Of a stretch of 64,000 bases of DNA, positions 7,689 through 15,697 are shown piece after piece. A program made the position numbers and the translations under genes. The notes below the pieces were generated by a model. It ran no database searches, had not been told where the DNA came from, and saw nothing but the letters and a program-made list of their open reading frames with translations. Source of the stretch: Rhodopseudomonas sp. BAL398 (GTDB taxonomy: Bacteria > Pseudomonadota > Alphaproteobacteria > Rhizobiales > Xanthobacteraceae); NCBI RefSeq assembly GCF_033001325.1, contig NZ_CP133111.1:3922501-3986500 (forward strand), read 5' to 3'. Position 1 is the stretch's first letter; each line of letters starts with the position of its first letter.

Positions 7689-8828
7689 TCAGTAATTCTT
7701 CAGCCGCGCCAATTGGTCGGCGTGGAAGTTGCTGTCGCCGAACAATTCCTGGCACACTCGCGCGCGCTTCATGAAGAAGCCGATGTCGAACTGGTCGGTC
7801 ATGCCCATGCCGCCATGCATCTGCACGCCTTCCTGCACCGCCAGCGTCGCGGTGGTGCCGGCGCGGGCCTTGGCGACCGCAACGGCTGCCGCCGCATGAT
7901 CGAAATCGGCGTCCAGCGTCTGCAGCGCTTTGAGCACCGCGGCGCGCGTGATCTCGATCTCGGTATACAGATGCGCGGCGCGGTGCTGCAGCGCCTGGAA
8001 TTCGCCGATCAATTTGCCGAACTGCTTGCGCTCTTTCAGATAGGTCACGGTGCGGCCGAACACCTCCTCGGAGACGCCGACCATTTCGGATGCCACCGCG
8101 CCGCGCCCGACATTGAGAATGCCCTCGAGCAGCGCGCCGCCCTGATCGAGTTCGCCGAGCACGCTGTCGGCGTCGACCTCGACATTGTCGAATTCGATCC
8201 GCGCCGCATTGTGCGAATCCACCATCGCGGTGCGCTCCAGCGCAATGCCTTTGGTTTTCGGATCGACCAGGAACAGCGTCAGCCCGGCATCGTCGCCCGG
8301 TTGGCCGGCGCTGCGCGCTGCCACGATCAGCAGATCGGCGACATGGCCATCGACCACGAAGGCCTTGGCGCCGCTCAGCTTGAAGCCGTTGCCGGAGCGC
8401 ACCGCCTGCATCGCGGTCTGCAACGGCCGGTGCTTGGCGCCCTCGTCGATGGCGAGCGCGGCCAGCAGCGAGCCGTCGGCGATCTTCGGCAGATGCTCGG
8501 ATTTCTGCGCCGCCGAGCCGCCGCGAGTGAGCGCCGAGGCCGCCAGCACCGCGGTCGCCAGAAACGGCGACGGCATCAGGTTCCGACCGATCTCCTCCAT
8601 CACCACGCCGGCCTCGACGCAGCCCAAGCCCGAGCCGCCGAATTCATCCGGCACCAGCAGGCCGGAAAATCCCATCTCGGCGAAATTCTTCCACAGCGCG
8701 CGGGAGAAGCCGGTGGCGTCATTGTCGTCGCGCAGCTTGCGTAAGTGCGCCACCGGCGCGTTGTCGCCGATAAAGCCGCGCGCCGACTCGCGCAGCATGG
8801 TTTGTTCTTCATTGAGGACGAGGGCCAT
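7689..8828 (-). CDS. Acyl-CoA dehydrogenase, small (non-catalytic type) subunit
   Basis: A 379-aa acyl-CoA dehydrogenase-fold flavoprotein. Start chosen at MALVLNEEQTML; the longer open frame to 8924 only reads into a spacer repeat. The N-terminal helical domain, the central beta domain and the C-terminal four-helix domain (RKQFGKLIGEFQALQHRAA, then QMHGGMGMTDQFDIG) are all present. At the position of the usual catalytic EGT motif it reads LFGDSN, so the general-base glutamate of the common family is missing. Its neighbour at 9009-10193 keeps it. Such pairs are known as heteromeric dehydrogenases (for example the pimeloyl-CoA type); substrate is unknown. Confidence 0.88.
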   Translation of the reverse strand: MALVLNEEQTMLRESARGFIGDNAPVAHLRKLRDDNDATGFSRALWKNFAEMGFSGLLVPDEFGGSGLGCVEAGVVMEEIGRNLMPSPFLATAVLAASALTRGGSAAQKSEHLPKIADGSLLAALAIDEGAKHRPLQTAMQAVRSGNGFKLSGAKAFVVDGHVADLLIVAARSAGQPGDDAGLTLFLVDPKTKGIALERTAMVDSHNAARIEFDNVEVDADSVLGELDQGGALLEGILNVGRGAVASEMVGVSEEVFGRTVTYLKERKQFGKLIGEFQALQHRAAHLYTEIEITRAAVLKALQTLDADFDHAAAAVAVAKARAGTTATLAVQEGVQMHGGMGMTDQFDIGFFMKRARVCQELFGDSNFHADQLARLKNY

Positions 8829-8873
8829 GATTTGATCCGGTCTCTTGTGATCGAGGTTGAAGTCTATCGATTC

Positions 8874-8995
8874 GTCATTCCGGGGCGCGAGCCGCAGGCG
8901 AGCGAACCCGGAATCTTGCGGCAATCGAAACGCCGCGGCGTGTTGCGAGATTCCGGGTTCACTCGCAGCTATCGCTGCTCGCGCCCCGGAATGAC
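8874..8995. repeat. Palindromic spacer repeat, family B
   Basis: Starts GTCATTCCGGGGCGCGAG and ends with its complement CGCCCCGGAATGAC, with inner GATTCCGGGTTC-type arms. The same element recurs at 33234 and 56408 and inside the tandem repeat at 11571. It lies between the two dehydrogenase genes. Confidence 0.8.
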
Positions 8996-9008
8996 GGAGG
9001 CGGTGTGA

Positions 9009-10193
9009 CTACGCCCCCGGCAGATCGAGGATGCGCTTGGCGACGATGCCGAGCATCACCTCGCTGGTGCCGCCTTCGATCGAATTGGCCTTGGTGCGCA
9101 GCCAGGCGCGCGGGCGCGCGCCCTGTTTGGAGCGTTCGCTGTCCCATTCCAGCGCGTCGATGCCGCCGGCCGACATCAGGATCTCGTGGCGGCGCTTGTT
9201 CAATTCGGTGCCGTAATATTTCATCGCCGAGGAAAACGCCGGATGGCCCTGGCCGGCCTTGGCCAGATCGACCGCGCGCTCCGCCGCGCAGGCCAGCGCC
9301 GCCTCGTCGATCTCGAACGACGCGATCTGGCCGCGCAGGATCGGATCTTCCAGCCGGCCCTGCTCGTCGCTCCCGATCGAATCCGCCGCGATCTGGCCGA
9401 GCGGCCGCGCCGCGCCGCGCTCGCCCATCCCGGAGATCATCGCGCGCTCGTGCTGCAGCAGATATTTCGCCACGTCCCAGCCGCGATTGACGGTGCCGAC
9501 CACATGGGACTTCGGCACCCGGACGCCGTCGAAGAAGGTCTCGCAAAATGGCGATTTGCCGGAGATCAGCAGGATCGGCTTGGTCGACACCCCGGGCGAA
9601 GTCATGTCGAACAGGATGAAGCTGATGCCGTCATGCTTCTTGGCGCTGCTATCGGTACGCACCAGGCAGAAGATCCAGTCCGCGTAATTGGCGTAGGAGG
9701 TCCAGATCTTCGAGCCGGTGATCAGGAAATCGTCGCCGTCGCTGATCGCGCGGGTCTGCAGCGAGGCCAGATCGGAGCCGGCATTGGGCTCCGAATAGCC
9801 CTGGCACCAGCGGATTTCGCCGCGCGCGATCTTCGGCAGGTATTCCTGCTTCTGCTCCTCGGTGCCGTATTTCAACAGCGCCGGCCCGAGCATCCAGATT
9901 CCGAATGACGACAGCGGCGAGCGCGCGCCGATCGCCGCCATCTCCTCGCGCAGCACCTTGACCTCGGCGCCATCCAGCCCGCCGCCGCCATATTCCTTGG
10001 GCCAGTCCGGCACGGTCCAGCCCTTGTCGCGCATCCGCTCGAACCAGACCCGCTGCGGCTCCGAGGTGAAGACGGCGTTGCGGCCACCCCAATAAGTGTC
10101 CTCGTCATTCTGCATCGGCAGCCGCATCTCGGGCGGACAATTGGCGGCAAGCCAGGCGCGGGTCTCGCTGCGAAACTGGTCGAGATCGGGCAT
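9009..10193 (-). CDS. Acyl-CoA dehydrogenase, large (catalytic) subunit
   Basis: A 394-aa acyl-CoA dehydrogenase that oxidises an acyl-CoA to the 2-enoyl-CoA with FAD. The FAD/substrate-binding stretch CQGYSEPNAGSDLASLQTRA and the FAD-site segment ITGSKIWTSYA are clear. The C-terminal SIEGGTSEVMLGIVAKRIL contains the glutamate at the position of the general base of the family. It is transcribed first, with the small subunit 180 bp downstream across a palindromic repeat. The two probably form a heterotetramer with one catalytic chain type. The substrate, likely a medium or dicarboxylic acyl-CoA, cannot be fixed from sequence. Confidence 0.9.
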   Translation of the reverse strand: MPDLDQFRSETRAWLAANCPPEMRLPMQNDEDTYWGGRNAVFTSEPQRVWFERMRDKGWTVPDWPKEYGGGGLDGAEVKVLREEMAAIGARSPLSSFGIWMLGPALLKYGTEEQKQEYLPKIARGEIRWCQGYSEPNAGSDLASLQTRAISDGDDFLITGSKIWTSYANYADWIFCLVRTDSSAKKHDGISFILFDMTSPGVSTKPILLISGKSPFCETFFDGVRVPKSHVVGTVNRGWDVAKYLLQHERAMISGMGERGAARPLGQIAADSIGSDEQGRLEDPILRGQIASFEIDEAALACAAERAVDLAKAGQGHPAFSSAMKYYGTELNKRRHEILMSAGGIDALEWDSERSKQGARPRAWLRTKANSIEGGTSEVMLGIVAKRILDLPGA

Positions 10194-10351
10194 CGGACGT
10201 TCCCCTTGTGCATTGTTGGCCGGACCTTAGCGACGGCGAGGCGAAATTCAACATCTCTCTCGGGCTGGCGCGATGTGATAGGCAGAACGCAGCCGGTCCG
10301 TGCGCGGGCCGCGACGCGCAAGAGACGCGCAAGAACAACAGAGGAAACACC

Positions 10352-10897
10352 ATGCGCCTGACACTGCTTTCGCCTGGCGAAATGTCCGCGGACCAGAGAC
10401 AGACCTATGACGAATCGATCGCCTCCAAGCGCGGCAGCCCGCCGCCGCCGATGATGGCCTGGCTCAATTCGCCGGAGATGGCGCGGCACGCCACAAGGCT
10501 CGGCGCGGTGCTGCGCTACGACACCTCGTTTCCGGCCAAATTGTCGGAGATCGCCATCCTCGTCACGGCGCGGCACTGGACCGCGCATTACGAATGGTAC
10601 GCCCACAAGCGCCTGGCGCTGGCCGGCGGGATGGACCCGGCGATCATCGAGGACATCCGCCAGCGCCGCACGCCCACATTCGACGATCCGAAAGCGCAGA
10701 TGATCTACGATCTGGCCAAATCGCTGCATGAGGGCCACGGCGTGGCGCAGGGCCTGTATGACGAGGCCGTGCAGGTGATCGGCGAACGCGGCATCGTCGA
10801 GATCATCGGATTGTGCGGCTACTACACCATGGTGTCGATGACGCTGAACACCTTCGAATTCGACCTGCCGGACGGCGAAGTGTCGGAATTGAACTGA
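10352..10897 (+). CDS. Carboxymuconolactone decarboxylase/AhpD-fold protein
   Basis: A 181-aa all-helical protein of the carboxymuconolactone decarboxylase superfamily. The core ILVTARHWTAHYEWYAHKRLAL (about residues 69-90) matches the family helix, but the CxxC pair used by AhpD peroxidases is absent, so a redox role like AhpD is unlikely. The ATG at 10352 is preceded by GAGGAAAC; the longer frame to 10208 crosses the promoter. It is divergent from the acyl-CoA dehydrogenase genes and followed by a VOC-family gene, which suggests a small catabolic locus. Confidence 0.85.
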   Translation: MRLTLLSPGEMSADQRQTYDESIASKRGSPPPPMMAWLNSPEMARHATRLGAVLRYDTSFPAKLSEIAILVTARHWTAHYEWYAHKRLALAGGMDPAIIEDIRQRRTPTFDDPKAQMIYDLAKSLHEGHGVAQGLYDEAVQVIGERGIVEIIGLCGYYTMVSMTLNTFEFDLPDGEVSELN

Positions 10898-10903
10898 CCT
10901 TCC

Positions 10904-11037
10904 GTGTCCCGGGCGCGATGCGGTATTCTTCATGCCGCGTCGCAGAACCGGGACCCCGCTTCACAAGCACCCACCACAGCGGGCCCCGGTCCAGCAGCGC
11001 ACCACGCCGCGGCACGTTGCGCAGCATCCGGGGCACG
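10904..11037. repeat. Palindromic spacer repeat, family C
   Basis: Begins GTGTCCCGGGCGCGATGCGG and contains GCAGAACCGGGACCCCG, with a second half ending CATCCGGGGCAC. Related copies are at about 13557, 35921, 45917 and 58370. It separates the two small catabolic genes. Confidence 0.75.
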
Positions 11038-11065
11038 CATACATCTCCGCCGTCAGGAGCACCTC

Positions 11066-11563
11066 ATGTCAGACACCACCACACCAATCGCCGCCGGCAC
11101 AAGGATCGGCCATGTCCATCTCAAGGTCGCTGATCTGCAGCGCGCGCTCGGCTTTTATTGCGGCGTGCTCGGCTTTGAACTGATGCAGCGGATCGGCGAT
11201 CAGGCGGCGTTCATTTCCGCCGGCGGCTATCATCATCACATCGGGCTCAATACCTGGGAGAGCAAGGGCGGCTCGCCGCCGCCGCCTGGCACCACCGGGC
11301 TGTTTCACACCGCGATCCTGTATCCGAGCCGCGCCGCGCTGGCGGATGCGCTGTATCGGGTTTTGCAGGCCGGCATCCAGCTCGACGGCGCCAGCGACCA
11401 CGGCGTCAGCGAGGCTCTTTACTTGCGCGATCCCGACCACAATGGCGTCGAATTGTATCGCGACCGCCCGCAGGCCGAATGGCCGCGCCAGCCGGATGGC
11501 GCGTTGGCGATGGTGACCCGCAGGCTCGATCTCGACGACCTGCTCAGCCAGCGCGAGGGCTGA
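11066..11563 (+). CDS. VOC-superfamily (glyoxalase/ring-cleavage dioxygenase) protein
   Basis: A 165-aa metalloprotein of the vicinal oxygen chelate fold. It opens with GHVHLKVADLQRALGFYCGV, giving the first metal-ligand His, has GYHHHIGLNTW and GLFHTAILY in the middle (second His), and ends with LRDPDHNGVELYRDRP with the family glutamate. This is the pattern of catechol 2,3-dioxygenase-like glyoxalase proteins. The start at 11066 follows CAGGAGC; the frame upstream runs into a palindromic repeat. Metal and substrate are unknown. Confidence 0.88.
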   Translation: MSDTTTPIAAGTRIGHVHLKVADLQRALGFYCGVLGFELMQRIGDQAAFISAGGYHHHIGLNTWESKGGSPPPPGTTGLFHTAILYPSRAALADALYRVLQAGIQLDGASDHGVSEALYLRDPDHNGVELYRDRPQAEWPRQPDGALAMVTRRLDLDDLLSQREG

Positions 11564-11570
11564 GCACACA

Positions 11571-12178
11571 CCCTCATCCCGAGGAGCGCGCACTGGCGCG
11601 CGTCTTGCGGGATGCGGCCTCATGGTTCGAGACGCCCGCCAACAGGCGGGCTCCTCACCATGAGGAGCATCGCTGTCGCCGCGGACACCGAAATAACCAC
11701 ATCCGGTCATTCCGGGGCACGAGCAGCGTCAGCTGCGAGTGAACCCGGAATCTCGCCGCCGTTGCAAGATTCCGGGTGACGCGTCGATGTCCGACGCGAG
11801 CGGCAGCGCACACCCTCATCCCGAGGAGCGCGCATTTGCGCGCGTCTTGCGGGATGCGGCCTCATGGTTCGAGACGCCCGCCAACAGGCGGGCTCCTCAC
11901 CATGAGGATCGACGCTGTCGCCGCGGACACCGAAATAACCACATCCGGTCATTCCGGGGCACGAGCAGCGTCAGCTGCGAGTGAACCCGGAATCTCGCCG
12001 CCGTTGCAAGATTCCGGGTGACGCGTCGATGTCCGACGCGAGCGGCAGCGCACACCCTCATCCCGAGGAGCGCGCATTTGTGCGCGTCTCGAGGGATGCG
12101 GCCTCATGGTTCGAGACGCCCGCCACAGGCGGGCTCCTCACCATGAGGAGCATCGCTTCCGCATCGGCAGCGCAGCGG
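11571..12178. repeat. Tandem repeat, 242-bp unit, about 2.5 copies
   Basis: The unit repeats at 11571-11812, 11813-12054 and partly 12055-12178, with near identity. Each unit joins a family D palindrome (CCCTCATCCCGAGGAGC to CTCCTCACCATGAGG) with a family B element (GGTCATTCCGGGGCACGAG). The open frames within it change phase from copy to copy because 242 is not a multiple of three, so they are not genes. It lies between the ends of the VOC gene and the MFS gene. Confidence 0.9.
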
Positions 12179-13417
12179 TCAGAGCACGGAGTCTGGGAGC
12201 TGCGCCGCCCGCGCCGCGCGCCGTTTCGAAAAGCCGACCAATGCCAGCATTGTCAGACCGATCAGCACCGGCGGAAACACCACCAGATTGACGGTGGTCC
12301 AGCCGTAATTGGCCAGCAACTGTCCGGACGAGAACGACCCCAGCGCCATCACGCCGAAGATCAGAAAATCGTTGAAGGCCTGCACCTTGTTGCGCTCGTT
12401 GGGCCGGTGGGTTTCCAGCACCAGCGCCGAGGCGCCGACGAAGGACAGGTTCCAGCCGATTCCGAGCACGATCAGCGTGCCCCAGAAATGCGCCGTGGTG
12501 ATCCCGGTGATGCCGATCAGCGCGCCGGCGGCTTCCAGCAACAGGCCGGCGGCAACCACGCGCGGGGCGCCGAACGCCGCGATCAGCGAGCCGGTGAAAA
12601 AGCTCGGCCCGTACATCGCCACGATGTGCCACTGGATGCCGTAATTGGAATCGCTGACGCTGAGCCCGCACATCTGCATCGCCAGTGGCGCCGAGGTCAT
12701 CACCAGATTCATCATCGGATAGGAGACGATGCCGCAGACCGCCGCCGCGATGAAGCGCGGCTGCCGCACGATCGCCAGCAGCGGCCGCCCGCCATGCAGA
12801 TCGCGCGGCGCCGGCTTCGGCAGGTCGACACCCGACAGCACCGCCATCGCGATCAGCGCCACCGCGGCCTGCACCAGGAAGCTGAAGGCGAACAGATAAG
12901 GCGGCCAGATATCCATGGTCCACTGCACCAGTTGCGGACCGAGCACGCCGGCGAACACCCCGCCGGCCATCACCCACGACATTGCCTTGGGGCGATAGGC
13001 CACGCTGGCGCCGTCGGCGGCGGCGAAGCGATAGGATTGCGACACCGAGCCATACAGCCCGCCGAGAAAGGTGGCGCAGCAAAACAGCGCGAATGAGCCG
13101 TGCAGGATCGCATAGGCGCCGAGCAGGCCGGTGAGCATGCCGCAGCCGGTGCCGATCGTGAAGGCGACGCGGCGGCCATAGCGCCGCGAGATCGCGCCGG
13201 TCGGCAGCGTGCCGGCGGCCAGGCCCAGCACATACATCGACAGCGGCACGGTGGCGTAGGCGATGTTCGGCGCCAGCGTCGCGCCGACGATCGAGCCGGT
13301 GGCGAAGATCACCGCCGAATTGGCGCCGGTCAGCGCCTGGGCGGCGGCCAGCCGCCGCACATTCGACCGCGCCCGCGCATCGTCGGGAATGTCATCGATC
13401 GCCGCCACGTCAACCAT
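12179..13417 (-). CDS. Major facilitator superfamily transporter
   Basis: A 412-aa inner-membrane protein with about twelve hydrophobic helices. The MFS loop 2-3 motif appears as GAISRRYGRRVAFTIGTGCG. The first helix region is LTGANSAVIFATGSIVGATL, and a charged central loop (SGVDLPKPAPRDLHGGRP) separates the two six-helix halves. The ATG at 13417 begins MVDVAAID. The protein is not recognised beyond the superfamily, so the substrate is unknown. The gene ends directly against the 242-bp tandem repeat. Confidence 0.87.
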   Translation of the reverse strand: MVDVAAIDDIPDDARARSNVRRLAAAQALTGANSAVIFATGSIVGATLAPNIAYATVPLSMYVLGLAAGTLPTGAISRRYGRRVAFTIGTGCGMLTGLLGAYAILHGSFALFCCATFLGGLYGSVSQSYRFAAADGASVAYRPKAMSWVMAGGVFAGVLGPQLVQWTMDIWPPYLFAFSFLVQAAVALIAMAVLSGVDLPKPAPRDLHGGRPLLAIVRQPRFIAAAVCGIVSYPMMNLVMTSAPLAMQMCGLSVSDSNYGIQWHIVAMYGPSFFTGSLIAAFGAPRVVAAGLLLEAAGALIGITGITTAHFWGTLIVLGIGWNLSFVGASALVLETHRPNERNKVQAFNDFLIFGVMALGSFSSGQLLANYGWTTVNLVVFPPVLIGLTMLALVGFSKRRAARAAQLPDSVL

Positions 13418-13556
13418 CGGCCATTCCGCCCCGTTGCCAGCCGGTTCCCGATGGGCCGCGCTGAATTGCCGGCACTATAGGCAAGGCCGGACCGCAATCA
13501 ACCAATGGAAACGGGGCCGCGCCATGCGCCGAGGCGCCGGTGCTGCCTGGAGCAAA

Positions 13557-13612
13557 AGCGGGGTCCCGGTTCTGCGAAGCGGCATTTCATGCCGCATCGC
13601 GCCCGGGACACG
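13557..13612. repeat. Palindromic spacer repeat, family C (short form)
   Basis: GGGTCCCGGTTCTGCGAAGC followed by ATGCCGCATCGCGCCCGGGAC is the half-element also seen at 35921-35971. It sits just after the stop of the DUF938 gene. Confidence 0.65.
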
Positions 13613-13622
13613 GTGCTTCCCC

Positions 13623-14318
13623 TCAGTCGGCCGGCGCGCGCGCAAAGCCGAGCAGCAGATTGTTCGCCGGCATCTCGACGGTCTCGACCAGGGTGAGGCC
13701 GGCGCCGGAGGCCAGCGCCTGCACATCGGCGAGATCGCGGACGCCCCATGCGGCATTGGCCTCGCGCAGGCTGGTGTCGAACACCGCATTGCTGAGCGCG
13801 GTGTGGTGGCCGTCGCGCTTGAACGGGCCGTACAGATACAACCGTCCGTCCGGCCGCAGGCAGCGCCCGGCGCCGGCGAACAGCCCTTCGGCGACCGGCC
13901 ATGGCGCGATGTGAATCACATTGGCGCAGAACACGGCCAGCAGCGGCCCAGGTCCGGCGCCACCACCGTCGCCGTCGCCCAGCTGCGCGCACCAGGCCGG
14001 ATCGGCGAGGTCGATCCGCCGCGGCGCCCGGACATTGTCGAGGCCGGCATGGGCCCGCCACGCCGCGATGCTGGCCAGATGCTGGTCGTTGAGATCGCTC
14101 GGCCACCACACGATGCCCGGATGCTCGCGGGCGAATTCAACCACATGCTGGCCGGTGCCGCTGCCGGCCTCCAGCACGTCGCCGGATCGGCCGCGCAGGA
14201 ACGGCGCCAGCGCGGCGCGGATCGGCTCGTGATTGCGATGGAACGCGCGCGCGTCGAGCCGCCCGTCGGGCTCGACGCGGCTGCCATCCTTGCCGAATTC
14301 CACCACATAATCAGCCAT
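13623..14318 (-). CDS. DUF938 SAM-dependent methyltransferase-like protein
   Basis: A 231-aa protein with a class I methyltransferase fold. Family markers are AFHRNHEPI near residue 26, the SAM-binding loop VLEAGSGTGQHVVEFA (about residues 48-63), WWPSDLN, and FCANVIHIAPW. These match the DUF938 family, whose substrate is not established. Its start overlaps the end of btuF by 8 bases, so it is the second gene of that operon and may work in cobalamin or corrinoid metabolism, though the link is only positional. Confidence 0.87.
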   Translation of the reverse strand: MADYVVEFGKDGSRVEPDGRLDARAFHRNHEPIRAALAPFLRGRSGDVLEAGSGTGQHVVEFAREHPGIVWWPSDLNDQHLASIAAWRAHAGLDNVRAPRRIDLADPAWCAQLGDGDGGGAGPGPLLAVFCANVIHIAPWPVAEGLFAGAGRCLRPDGRLYLYGPFKRDGHHTALSNAVFDTSLREANAAWGVRDLADVQALASGAGLTLVETVEMPANNLLLGFARAPAD

Positions 14319-15204
14319 GGTCGCGCTCCTGTTGTTCGATGCGGGTCAGTTCGGCGATCAGCCGATCGAACGCCTCCGCCAGCGATCCGCCACCGCACAC
14401 CGCCAGCCGCTCCGGCAGCACGATACGCTTGGCCCGCGGATAGAAATGCTGCAGCGCCGGATGCAGCAGGAAGGCGCGGCCGCCATCCTCGGCGACATCG
14501 CTGGCGTCCGCCACCAGCAGCAGATCCGGCCGCGCCGCGACGATCGCCTCCAGCGAGGCGAAGCCGCCCTGCCCCAGGCCGAGCTCGCCCGCCGCGTTGG
14601 CGAGCCCGGATTCGGCGAACAGCAGGTCGATCAGGCTGCCGCTGCCCGACACCCAGCCGCGCCGCCACAGCGGCAGCACCCGCAGCGGCCGGTGCGCGAT
14701 CGCCGCATGGGCCCGCGCGATCGCGGCATCGAGCCGGGCGATTTCGGCAGAAGCGCGGTCGGGATGTTGCACGATCTCGCCCATCCGCCGGATCTGGTCG
14801 CGGATCTCGCCGAGCGAAGCCGGCACCACGTTGAATTCGGCGACCCGCAACCCGTTGTGTTTCAGCAATTCGCGGGTGCTGCGGCGGTCGTAACGGCCGG
14901 CCACCACGACGTCGGGCTTGAGCACCAGCACATCCTCGGCGCCGCCGGACAGCGCGCGATAGCGGCCGGCCTGCGCGGCCACCGCCGAGAGCGAGGCATC
15001 ATGCGCAAACGGGCTGAGGCCGACAATCTGCGCCGGATCGGCCAGCGTGACCAGCAGCTGATCGGTGCAGACATTGAGCGAAGCAATCCGCGGCAGGCCG
15101 GCGGCCCGCAGCGGCGACACCGCGCAACCGACCACCAGCGCCGCGGCGAGCCACCCGCCCGCGCGGCCCGCCGCCGTCAAATTTCGCCCGATCATGCGCG
15201 CCAT
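14311..15204 (-). CDS. btuF: Periplasmic cobalamin-type ABC substrate-binding protein
   Basis: A 297-aa secreted protein of the BtuF/TroA-like helical-backbone family. A signal peptide (about residues 1-33, ending near LRAAG) is followed by RIASLNVCTDQLLVTLADPAQIVGLSPFAHD, typical of these binding proteins, and later VLVLKPDVVVAGRYDRRSTRELL. It should bind vitamin B12 or a related corrinoid in the periplasm. The frame extends to 15582, but that part overlaps the riboswitch; ATG 15204 or 15195 is more likely (GAGAG upstream). No BtuC permease or BtuD ATPase is nearby. Divergent from btuB. Confidence 0.85.
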   Translation of the reverse strand: MARMIGRNLTAAGRAGGWLAAALVVGCAVSPLRAAGLPRIASLNVCTDQLLVTLADPAQIVGLSPFAHDASLSAVAAQAGRYRALSGGAEDVLVLKPDVVVAGRYDRRSTRELLKHNGLRVAEFNVVPASLGEIRDQIRRMGEIVQHPDRASAEIARLDAAIARAHAAIAHRPLRVLPLWRRGWVSGSGSLIDLLFAESGLANAAGELGLGQGGFASLEAIVAARPDLLLVADASDVAEDGGRAFLLHPALQHFYPRAKRIVLPERLAVCGGGSLAEAFDRLIAELTRIEQQERDHG

Positions 15205-15389
15205 CTCTCGATCGCCATCCCCTGGTCGCGATGCCACCGCGCCCGGCCAAGGTCTTACAGCCTGCCTTGCACCCTGTCCTGTGACGTTCAAGCCACATCG
15301 GGACGAAAACGCACCGGCCGGCCCGCCGCGCCGCCAGCGCGCGCGAACGGCGAATTGACAGGCCGGATCACAGCCTCCTAGATCGTCGC

Positions 15390-15570
15390 GACGGTTCCCC
15401 TCGGGGATCAAAAGGGAATGCGGTGCGGACGGCTCCAATCGGGGCGGTTCAATGCCGCGGCTGTTCCCGCAACTGTAAGCGGCGAGTCTTGCGTCCGATG
15501 CCACTGGGAATCTCGGTCCTGGGAAGGCGACGCCAGAAACAACGACCCGCGAGCCAGGAGACCTGCCGTC
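15390..15570 (+). promoter_or_regulatory. Cobalamin (B12) riboswitch
   Basis: All hallmarks of an adenosylcobalamin riboswitch are present on the plus strand: AAAAGGGAATGCGGTGC at 15410, the core CTGTTCCCGCAACTGTAAGC ending at 15480, GCCACTGGGAA with CTGGGAAGGCG, and the B12 box AGCCAGGAGACCTGCC at about 15553-15567. The P1 stem pairs GACGG (15390-15394) with CCGTC (15566-15570). It lies about 130 bases before the btuB start and should repress btuB when cobalamin is plentiful. Confidence 0.95.
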
Positions 15571-15697
15571 AATCGTGGTCACACGCGAAGATGTCGGTCG
15601 GGAAGTGCAGACATTGGCAACATCGGAGCGCGCAAGCGCAAGGATGAACCCTCATTCGCTGTGACGTGCCACACCCGTCAAGCCGAGGTTCAATCCG

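Noticed and set aside
11479-13096. A chain of plus-strand frames across the 242-bp repeats into the MFS gene
   Set aside because: They change phase with every repeat copy and then run antisense to the MFS transporter.
15205-15582. N-terminal extension of BtuF
   Set aside because: It would translate the reverse strand of the riboswitch; the signal peptide begins at 15204 or 15195.
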